Positions 58,165-64,000 of a stretch of DNA of 64,000 bases are shown one piece after another (the stretch's first letter is position 1; each line of letters opens with the position of its first letter). The notes below the pieces were generated by a model. It did no database searches. It was not told where the DNA came from and saw only the letters and a list, made by a program, of their open reading frames with translations. Made by a program: the position numbers and the translations under genes. This DNA is from Planctomycetota bacterium (GTDB lineage: Bacteria > Planctomycetota > B15-G4): NCBI GenBank assembly GCA_021604805.1, contig BQJR01000001.1, forward strand, positions 1,237,102-1,301,101. The letters run 5' to 3'.

Positions 58165-58515
58165 ATGAAAGACGCAGCCGTCGATCTCCTCTTTGCCTCG
58201 CTCGCCCACGCCGGTCGTCGCCGCATGCTCGACCTGGTGATGGCCGCGCCGGGGATCAGCGTGTCGGCGCTCGCCACCCACTTCGACATGAGTCGCATCG
58301 CCGTGCTCAAACACGTGCGCACTCTCGAAGCGTGCGAGTTGCTGATCAGCAGGAAAGAAGGCCGCACGCGTCAGCTGTTCTTCAACCCCGTGCCCATCCA
58401 ACAGATCCACGACCGCTGGACCACGAAGTACAGCGCGTTCTGGGCCGAGACGATGGTCGACATCCAAGCGCGCGTGCAACGACGCGCCAGTGGCGAGGAG
58501 CCGAAAATTGCCTGA
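58165..58515 (+). CDS. ArsR-family winged-helix transcriptional regulator
   Basis: A 116-residue DNA-binding protein. The helix-turn-helix is in PGISVSALATHFDMSRIAVLK and HVRTLEACELLISRKEGRTR is the wing. No cysteine pair for metal sensing is visible, so it belongs to the non-metal ArsR group typical of pairs with SRPBCC (AHSA1) proteins. It probably represses its own operon through the inverted repeat at its promoter. The stop overlaps the start of the SRPBCC gene (TTG, reading eight bases into it). Confidence 0.85.
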   Translation: MKDAAVDLLFASLAHAGRRRMLDLVMAAPGISVSALATHFDMSRIAVLKHVRTLEACELLISRKEGRTRQLFFNPVPIQQIHDRWTTKYSAFWAETMVDIQARVQRRASGEEPKIA

Positions 58516-59044
58516 CACGACTGCGATGTTCCGCGTGCTCATCAAGGGTTCGATCGAAGACGTGTGGTCCGAGATCACACGCACCGACGAACCCATCGCG
58601 TGCTTCTTCAACAACCGCATGCACGTCGGCGCGCTGCAGCCCGGCTCGCGACTCGCCATGCGCTCCCCCGACGGCAAGTACACCGGCGTGGTCGGCGAGA
58701 TCCTGGAGGTCGTCCCCTACCAGAAGTTCAGTCACACGTTCCGGTTCACGAACCTCGACGACCCGCAGAGCGTGGTGACTTACGAACTGGAACCCAAGGG
58801 CGACAGCGTGCAGTTCACGCTCACGGTCACCGAGCTGCCCGTCGGCACGAAGTCGGCGAAGCAGATGGTGTCCGGCGGCAAGATGATCGTGAACGTGCTC
58901 AAGACCGTGATCGAGAAGGGTCGCCCGAGCTTCGGCACGCGCCTGCTCTTCGTGCTCTTCAAAGTGCTCGCGCCGCTCTCGCCCAAACAATGCCGCAGTG
59001 AGAACTGGCCGGTCGACGAATCCCCCAACCACGGAGCGAAGTGA
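58508..59044 (+). CDS. SRPBCC/AHSA1-domain protein
   Basis: A 178-residue START/Bet v1-like protein with the pattern FRVLIKGSIEDVWSEIT (about residues 7-23) and a central YTGVVGEILEVVPYQKFSHT. Such proteins bind hydrophobic ligands in a cavity. The start is probably TTG at 58508, since GAGGAG lies seven bases upstream and the gene overlaps arsR; ATG at 58526 is possible. The ArsR-SRPBCC pair is a common bacterial module in which the second may bind a ligand or stress product. It joins to the next gene by a TGATG overlap. Confidence 0.78.
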   Translation: MPDTTAMFRVLIKGSIEDVWSEITRTDEPIACFFNNRMHVGALQPGSRLAMRSPDGKYTGVVGEILEVVPYQKFSHTFRFTNLDDPQSVVTYELEPKGDSVQFTLTVTELPVGTKSAKQMVSGGKMIVNVLKTVIEKGRPSFGTRLLFVLFKVLAPLSPKQCRSENWPVDESPNHGAK

Positions 59045-59415
59045 TGCGCAAGGTTCTCGGAGTGATCGCAGGTTACGCAGCGTGGACCGTGCTCTGGCTG
59101 GGCGGCAACGCAGGCATCGGCGCCGCCTATCCCGAGGAATTCGCCGCCTTCAACGACGGCGGCTCGCTCACGCTCGCCGCGCCGCTGGCCCTTTCGCTGG
59201 CACTGAGCGTTGTGTGTTCGTTGCTCGCCGGCGTGATCACGCAGCGCCTCACTCGTTGCTCACGCGCCTCGATCCTGCTCGCGCTGGCGCTGCTCGGCAC
59301 CGGCCTCGGCGTGCAACTCGGCGCCTGGGAGCGCATGCCCACTTGGTATCACCTCAGTTTCCTCATCCCGCTGCTGCCGGTCACGTGGATCGGTGCGCGA
59401 CTCGCTAAGTCCTGA
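59044..59415 (+). CDS. Small membrane protein of the arsR-SRPBCC operon
   Basis: A 123-residue protein with about four hydrophobic segments: near the N-terminus (VLGVIAGYAAWTVLWLGG), LAAPLALSLALSVVCSLLAG, ILLALALLGTGLG and LSFLIPLLPVTWIG. No catalytic motif. The ATG is fused to the SRPBCC stop (TGATG) and has GGAG seven bases upstream. It is probably a third member of the regulated operon and may hold the SRPBCC protein's ligand transport or be a membrane target. Function unknown. Confidence 0.7.
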   Translation: MRKVLGVIAGYAAWTVLWLGGNAGIGAAYPEEFAAFNDGGSLTLAAPLALSLALSVVCSLLAGVITQRLTRCSRASILLALALLGTGLGVQLGAWERMPTWYHLSFLIPLLPVTWIGARLAKS

Positions 59416-59432
59416 ACAGGAGCTGCACGAAC

Positions 59433-59996
59433 ATGGCAAGTCCCGAAGAGATGGCCGAGGCGATGATCGCCAACTTCAAAGCGAAGACCGGCAAGACGCT
59501 CCCGCAGTGGATCAAGATCGCGAAGGCCAGCAAGCTCGCCAAGCACGGGGAGATCGTGAAGCTGCTCAAGAGCGAGCACGACATGACGCACGGCTTCGCG
59601 AACCTCGTCGCGCACAAGACCCTCAAGAGTGACGCCGGTTCCGCGGGCAGCGACACAGATCTCGTCACCGCGCAGTACGCCGGCAAGAAGGAAGCGCTGC
59701 GCCCGATCTACGACGCGCTCGTCGCCGCGATCAACAAGTTCGGCAAGGACGTCGAGCTCGCGCCGAAGAAGGCCTACGTGAGCCTGCGCCGAGCGAAGCA
59801 GTTCGGCCTGATCCAACCGAGCACCGCCACGCGCGTGGACGTCGGGCTGAACCTGAAGGGCGTTGCGCCCACGGAGCGTCTCGAAGCCGCCGGCAGCTGG
59901 AACAGCATGTGCTCGCATCGCGTGCGCGTCAGCGCGAAATCCGACGTCGACGCCGAGCTGAAGAAGTGGTTGAAGCAGGCGTACGCCGCGAGCTGA
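59433..59996 (+). CDS. DUF4287/DUF5655-type small protein
   Basis: A 187-residue soluble, basic, helical protein. The N-terminal part (EEMAEAMIANFKAKTGKTL, then LPQWIKIAKASKLAKHGEIV) matches the DUF4287 pattern, and the second half (KEALRPIYDALVAAINKFGK, VSLRRAKQFGLIQPSTATRV) the DUF5655 pattern of a domain pair found in stress-linked bacterial proteins. Function unknown. AGGAG lies about 10 bases before the ATG. It follows the membrane gene by 17 bases and may be in the same operon, which is why it is linked to the ArsR module by context only. Confidence 0.78.
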   Translation: MASPEEMAEAMIANFKAKTGKTLPQWIKIAKASKLAKHGEIVKLLKSEHDMTHGFANLVAHKTLKSDAGSAGSDTDLVTAQYAGKKEALRPIYDALVAAINKFGKDVELAPKKAYVSLRRAKQFGLIQPSTATRVDVGLNLKGVAPTERLEAAGSWNSMCSHRVRVSAKSDVDAELKKWLKQAYAAS

Positions 59997-60054
59997 GCGT
60001 TCTGGATGTAGGATCGGCCCCCTCGCGAACCGCCCCCGACTCCAGGAGCACTCC

Positions 60055-60843
60055 ATGAGCCTTTTCGAACGCGACGCTGTGCTGAGTGATGAGCGACCGA
60101 ACGAGATGGTGGCCGAAGGCGTCACGATCGAGCGTCGCAGCCTGCTGCGCCTCTCGGTCGCCACGCTCGCTGCGGCCTTCGCGGCGACAGCCTGCGCCAC
60201 GCCGGCGCGTCGACACGCCGCCGCGATCAGCGCTTCGAGTGGGCCAGCGCCCGTGCCCGCCGAGAGCCTCGAGATCGCGGAGTTGATCGCGGAGATGTCC
60301 CCGCGCGCGCACGAACTCGTGCACACCGGCGGCAAGAACGAAGAGGCCTACCTCATGGCGGTGGGCGCGCTCCTGGCACGACTGCAGCTGCCGAGCGACG
60401 AGCAACTCGGCCGGGCGATGCACGAGTTCTACACCAACGGTCAGGCGGACCCAGACACGCGAGAGATCGCGATCGTGGCCTTCAACCTCGAGCCCGGCGG
60501 CGGCTTCGATCACCACGATCACCGCGACTACAACGGCGTGATCCTCGGCGTGGAGGGCGAGGCGCGCATCAAGAACTACGACATCCTCGGCGACGAACTC
60601 GTGCCGCCCCCAGGTCAGACCTTCCAGATCCGCCAGACGCGCGACGACCTGATCCTCCCCGGTCGCTTCTCGTCGCTCGGTCGTACGCGCGAGAACGTGC
60701 ACAACCTCGTGGCGGGTCCCGAGGGCGCGCGCGTGCTCGACGTGTTCACCTTCTATGAGGCAGACGCGGGCTCGTACTTCATGGACGTCGACCCGCAAGC
60801 CCGCGACCCCGAACGCGGCATCTTCGACGCCACCTGGCGCTAG
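60055..60843 (+). CDS. Exported cupin, thiol-dioxygenase (ADO/PCO)-like
   Basis: A 262-residue protein with a Tat-like signal: RRSLLRL at residues 27-33, a hydrophobic stretch, then the lipobox-like ATAC with Cys47. The body is one cupin: FNLEPGGGFDHHDHRDY (residues 143-159) gives His154 and His156 and VHNLVAG gives His216, the three-histidine iron site of cysteamine and plant cysteine oxidases (ADO/PCO), without the glutamate of ordinary cupins. RVLDVFTFYEA matches the final strand. Family members add O2 to a thiol. Known members are cytoplasmic; export here is the surprise. AGGAG six bases before the ATG; TAGGAT at 60009. It is a single-gene unit. Confidence 0.78.
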   Translation: MSLFERDAVLSDERPNEMVAEGVTIERRSLLRLSVATLAAAFAATACATPARRHAAAISASSGPAPVPAESLEIAELIAEMSPRAHELVHTGGKNEEAYLMAVGALLARLQLPSDEQLGRAMHEFYTNGQADPDTREIAIVAFNLEPGGGFDHHDHRDYNGVILGVEGEARIKNYDILGDELVPPPGQTFQIRQTRDDLILPGRFSSLGRTRENVHNLVAGPEGARVLDVFTFYEADAGSYFMDVDPQARDPERGIFDATWR

Positions 60844-60906
60844 CCGCGCCGTAGCCCGCGAGAAGCTGCAGCCTGGGCCGCGCCGCCGCCTGGGGCGGGC
60901 AGCTGA

Positions 60907-60935
60907 TTGTGAGTTCCCACCTTCTGCTCTACTCT
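60907..60935 (+). promoter_or_regulatory. Candidate promoter of the WD40 kinase gene
   Basis: TTGTGA (60907-60912), 17-base spacer, TACTCT (60930-60935), in the 139-base gap before the kinase ATG at 60983. GGGAG lies four bases before the ATG. The match is moderate. Confidence 0.35.
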
Positions 60936-60982
60936 GCTCGCACGCTGACGGGGTCCCGTCGGGCAAGCGAGTCGGGAGCGTC

Positions 60983-63900
60983 ATGAGCGAGTCGGAAAAC
61001 TCGGAAAACAAGGGTGCCGCAGCGCCGGGTGCCTCGTCGGAAAAAGCAGCGGACGACGCGACGATCTCGCTGCACCCCGAGACCGCGAGCGTGCTCGCAA
61101 CCCTCGCCGGCCGCGGCATCGAGATCCCGGGCCTGCAACGCAGCGCCGCCGACCGCACGGGCGCCGACAACGACGCCAGCTCCGACGCCGACGCTCCGCG
61201 CTACACCGTGATCGAGCAGGTCGGCCGCGGCGGCATGGGCGTGGTGTTGCGCGTGCGCGACGAAGACTTGCGTCGCGAGCTGGCCATGAAGGTGCTCGAG
61301 CGCGCCGGTCGCAGCACCGACGCACAAGCCAGCGCGCCACGTGACCTCGGCCGCTTCCTCGAAGAGGCGCAGGTCACTGGTCAACTCGACCACCCGGGCG
61401 TGCCCCCCATCCACGAACTCGGCCTGGGACGCGACGGCCGCCTGTTCTTCACCATGAAGCTCGTGCGCGGCGGCACCTTCGGCAAAGTGATCGACGACGC
61501 GCGCGCCGGCACCGACGGCTGGAGCACCACACGCGCGCTCGGCGTGGTGATGAAAGTCTGCGAAGCGCTCGCCTACGCGCACCACAAGGGCGTGATCCAC
61601 CGCGACATCAAGCCCGCCAACATCATGGTCGGCCGCTTCGGCGAAACCCACGTGATGGATTGGGGCCTCGCCAAGGTGCTCGACGGCGGCAACAAGAGCG
61701 CGGACCAACCCAGCTACGAGAGCCTCGTCTCGCGCAGCATCGTGCACACGGATCGCAAGGAGGCCATCGGCGACGTGGGCAGCAGCCAGGCCACGCTCGA
61801 TGGCGACGTGGTCGGCACGCCCGCGTTCATGGCGCCCGAACAAGCGCGCGGTGAACTCGAGAAGATGGGCCCGCACAGCGACATCTACGCGGTCGGCGCG
61901 CTGCTCTACAACTTGCTCAGCGGTCAGGCGCCGTACATCGAACCGGGCGTGCGCGTGTCGCCGCACACCGTGCTGCGCTGGGTGATCGACGGCCCGCCGA
62001 AGCCGCTCGCCACGCTCGCCCCCGATGCGCCGCTCGAGCTCATCGCGATCATCGAGAAGGCGATGAACCGTGAGCCCACGCTGCGCTACACGAGCATGCT
62101 CGACCTGTCCGCCGACCTGCAGGCCTTCATCGAGGACCGCGTGGTGCGCGCGTATCAAACCGGCGCGTGGGCCGAGGCACGCAAGTGGATGGTGCGCAAC
62201 AAGCCGCTCGCTGCCGCCGCGGCGCTGCTGTTGCTCGTGACCATCGGCGCGCTCGGTGCGGTGTCGTGGGTGCAATCGAGCGGCCGCGCCAAGCTCGCGG
62301 AGCGCAACGAGCTGCTCGGAGAGAGCAACGCCGCGCTCGAAGACGCCAACACCCAGCTGGCCGACACGAACTCAGCGCTCGGCACCGCCAACGCGCAACT
62401 CGCCGACACCAACGCCATCATCGAGCAGAACAACACGGAGCTGGCGAGCACGAACGCGGCGCTCGACAAGGAACGCGCAGCTGCCGAGTCGGCGCGCGGC
62501 GCCGCCGAACTCGCACGCGAGCAAGCGCAGGCCAACGCCGAGCGTGCTTCCGAGAACGCCGCGCGCGCCGAAGCCAACGAACGTCGCGCGATCACCGAGA
62601 GCTACGCCGCGAACATGACCGCCGCCGTGGCCGCACTCGAATCCGGCAGCGGCGCCGCCGCGCGTCGTCATCTCGCGGCTTGTCCGGAAGAGTTGCGCGG
62701 CTGGGACTGGCGCCACATCTCGCTGCGCGCCGACCCGAGCTTGGAAGTCTGGCCGCCCGAACCCTCGTTGCTCTGGGACTTGGACCACAGCCCCGACGGC
62801 CGCCTGATCGCCACGGCCTCGGGCCCCGTCGACAGCTTCGGCGCGCCCACGAAGCAGGTGCGCGTGCTCGATGCCGACACGGGCGAGCTGGTCTTCCACA
62901 TCCCCAGCGAGGAGACCATCGACCAGGTCGCGTTCTCCCCCGACGGCAAACTGCTCGCGTGGGCCACCCATCAGTACGTGAGCCTCTGGGATCTCGAGCT
63001 CGGACGCGCGCGCCTCTCACAACACTGGCTCGGGCGTGAGTGCCTGGGCTTGGAGTTCGTGGACGCGTCGCGGCTGCTCGTGCTCTCCGGGAGCACCGCC
63101 TCCAACATGAGTCGAGTCGAGATCTGGAACTTCGCCGAGCAGCGCATCGGCTACAGCGTCGACTCCAATCCGGCCATCTCCAAGGCGACGCCGTCACCCG
63201 ACGGCACGCAGCTGGCCCTCGGGCGCAGCGACTTCTCGGTGGAGTTGATCTCGCTGCCGCGTGGCGAGGTCGTGTGGCGACGCCCTGCGCGCAACCAAGC
63301 AAGCGAGGCCTGGGTGAGCGGGACAGATCTGCCGGGCGTGAGCGACCTTGCCTTCGACGCGAACGGCGAGCGGCTCGTGGTCACCGGGAGTGACGGCGGT
63401 GTCCAACTGCTCGATGCGCGCGACGGACACCAGCTCGCGCAAACGAAGCTCTCCGCCGGGAGCACTGCCTTCTCGCCGAGCTTCCATCCCGATGGACCGT
63501 GGGTCGTGCTCGGCGATTCGAGCGGCTCGGTGCGCTTCCTGGATGCCGAGACGCTCGATGAGGTCGAGCGACTCTCGGGCCATGAACTCAACGTGCGCTC
63601 CGTGTCGATCAGCCCCGACGGCGATCGCATCGTGTCGGGCGATGTGAGCGGCGGGCTGCGCGTCTGGGACGGTCGCCCCGGCGCCGCGTCGCTGATGGTC
63701 AAGAGCCGTGCCGCGGTGGACGACGTCGGCGTGACCCCGTGGCTGCGCACGATCGCGTTCTCGCCCGACGGTCGTCTCGTGGCCTGGACGCCGAGCGCGC
63801 GCGCCGTGCAGGTCACCGACGCCTTCACGGGCGTGACGCTCTACCGGCTGCTCGAGGTCGAAAGCGCCATCGGCGGCCTCGGCGGCGTGAAGTTCTCGCG

Positions 63901-64000
63901 CGACGGAGAGCGGCTCCACGTTTGGTCGGAAGTCGAGGGCCTGAGCACCTTCGCGGTGAGCGACGGGCGTCTGCTCGAGAACGTTCCAGAACTGGGATAC
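60983..64000 (+). CDS. Ser/Thr protein kinase with transmembrane segment, coiled coil and WD40-like repeats (partial)
   Basis: The first 1006 residues of a larger protein cut by the window edge. Residues about 76-380 are a Hanks-type kinase: GRGGMGVV glycine loop, the lysine in LAMKVLE, HRDIKPANIM, MDWGLAKVL (DWG in place of DFG) and GTPAFMAPEQA. One membrane segment is at about 413-430, then a heptad coiled coil (LADTN and related repeats, about 440-545). WDWRHISLRADPSLEVW is the junction seen in planctomycete kinases of this type. From about 590 on there are WD40-like units (VAFSPDGKLLAWATHQYVSLWD, VSISPDGDRIVSGDVSGGLRVWD; each quoted only in part as VAFSPDGKLL and VSGDVSGGLRVWD). The cytoplasmic kinase should be gated by an outer propeller ligand. 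No stop is reached. Confidence 0.92.
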   Translation, partial: MSESENSENKGAAAPGASSEKAADDATISLHPETASVLATLAGRGIEIPGLQRSAADRTGADNDASSDADAPRYTVIEQVGRGGMGVVLRVRDEDLRRELAMKVLERAGRSTDAQASAPRDLGRFLEEAQVTGQLDHPGVPPIHELGLGRDGRLFFTMKLVRGGTFGKVIDDARAGTDGWSTTRALGVVMKVCEALAYAHHKGVIHRDIKPANIMVGRFGETHVMDWGLAKVLDGGNKSADQPSYESLVSRSIVHTDRKEAIGDVGSSQATLDGDVVGTPAFMAPEQARGELEKMGPHSDIYAVGALLYNLLSGQAPYIEPGVRVSPHTVLRWVIDGPPKPLATLAPDAPLELIAIIEKAMNREPTLRYTSMLDLSADLQAFIEDRVVRAYQTGAWAEARKWMVRNKPLAAAAALLLLVTIGALGAVSWVQSSGRAKLAERNELLGESNAALEDANTQLADTNSALGTANAQLADTNAIIEQNNTELASTNAALDKERAAAESARGAAELAREQAQANAERASENAARAEANERRAITESYAANMTAAVAALESGSGAAARRHLAACPEELRGWDWRHISLRADPSLEVWPPEPSLLWDLDHSPDGRLIATASGPVDSFGAPTKQVRVLDADTGELVFHIPSEETIDQVAFSPDGKLLAWATHQYVSLWDLELGRARLSQHWLGRECLGLEFVDASRLLVLSGSTASNMSRVEIWNFAEQRIGYSVDSNPAISKATPSPDGTQLALGRSDFSVELISLPRGEVVWRRPARNQASEAWVSGTDLPGVSDLAFDANGERLVVTGSDGGVQLLDARDGHQLAQTKLSAGSTAFSPSFHPDGPWVVLGDSSGSVRFLDAETLDEVERLSGHELNVRSVSISPDGDRIVSGDVSGGLRVWDGRPGAASLMVKSRAAVDDVGVTPWLRTIAFSPDGRLVAWTPSARAVQVTDAFTGVTLYRLLEVESAIGGLGGVKFSRDGERLHVWSEVEGLSTFAVSDGRLLENVPELGY
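62330..62480 (+). repeat. Heptad-repeat DNA coding for the kinase coiled coil
   Basis: The coding sequence repeats short GCCGACACGAAC-type units that encode LADTN-like heptads. It is in frame and not a tandem array of exact copies, so it reflects the protein's coiled coil. Confidence 0.5.

Overview
The window is a dense, very GC-rich stretch of bacterial chromosome (54 protein genes called, one tRNA, no insertion sequence, prophage or CRISPR array seen). It looks like a member of the Planctomycetota or a close relative. The grounds are a Ser/Thr kinase with WD40-like repeats and an MDWGLAK activation segment, a 1677-residue kinase-GAF-sigma54 activator hybrid, secreted FG-GAP and HEAT-repeat proteins, a DUF6677-like membrane protein, carboxypeptidase-regulatory-domain proteins and a membrane-bound spermidine-synthase-like fusion. 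This is inferred from protein style; no rRNA is present to confirm it. An LPS-type kinase, a GT9 glycosyltransferase and many lipoproteins point to a diderm envelope.

Layout. 1-3500: prfB (with a programmed +1 frameshift), an intergenic region with an unusually well-paired structured element, then coaC, coaB and an anchored lectin-like protein, all on the minus strand. 3600-10200: the giant kinase/sigma54 regulator and a membrane-anchored vWA protein. 10300-12500: rsmD, a small ORF and an RluB-type pseudouridine synthase. 12600-16800: a membrane SpeE-like/TPR fusion coupled to folC. 16800-22000: a C26 glutamine-amidotransferase-like hydrolase, a duplicated-module membrane protein, aroB, a PilZ protein and dprA. 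22000-26400: two small membrane proteins, a YbgC-type thioesterase, a HEAT lipoprotein and a secreted FG-GAP protein separated by tandem hairpins. 26700-31700: LPS-type kinase divergent from a GT9 transferase and glnE. 31700-36500: lipoprotein, SDR epimerase and a membrane-inserted phosphodiesterase. 36500-41000: a regulatory-domain protein, then a tight fabZ-lgt-rnhB-thiF cluster. 41000-46400: lipoprotein, a TPR/degenerate-CHAT protein, RNase D and a hypothetical. 46400-53000: a trkH-trkA-HEAT-aroK block transcribed leftward behind a tRNA-Glu(CTC). 53000-60900: a large regulatory-domain protein, an SDR, a metallo-hydrolase with an esterase, YjbQ, an ArsR-SRPBCC-membrane cluster, a DUF4287 protein and an exported thiol-dioxygenase-like cupin. 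60983-64000: a Ser/Thr kinase with WD40-like repeats cut by the window edge.

How the genes work together. Most of the content is housekeeping: translation termination, ribosome modification, CoA, folate and shikimate steps, nitrogen control through GlnE, potassium uptake through TrkA/TrkH, lipoprotein maturation by Lgt, DNA uptake through DprA. Around it sit regulatory and envelope proteins of the planctomycete type. Adjacent co-directional genes are commonly joined by 4-base ATGA, GTGA or TTGA overlaps, so translational coupling is the rule. Several lead genes lack a Shine-Dalgarno sequence and instead carry a TATAAT-like hexamer 6-11 bases before the start codon, which suggests leaderless or near-leaderless mRNAs.

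Limits. Everything was read by eye. Family calls rest on motifs and length, residue positions are approximate, and promoters, terminators and RNA structures are candidates only.
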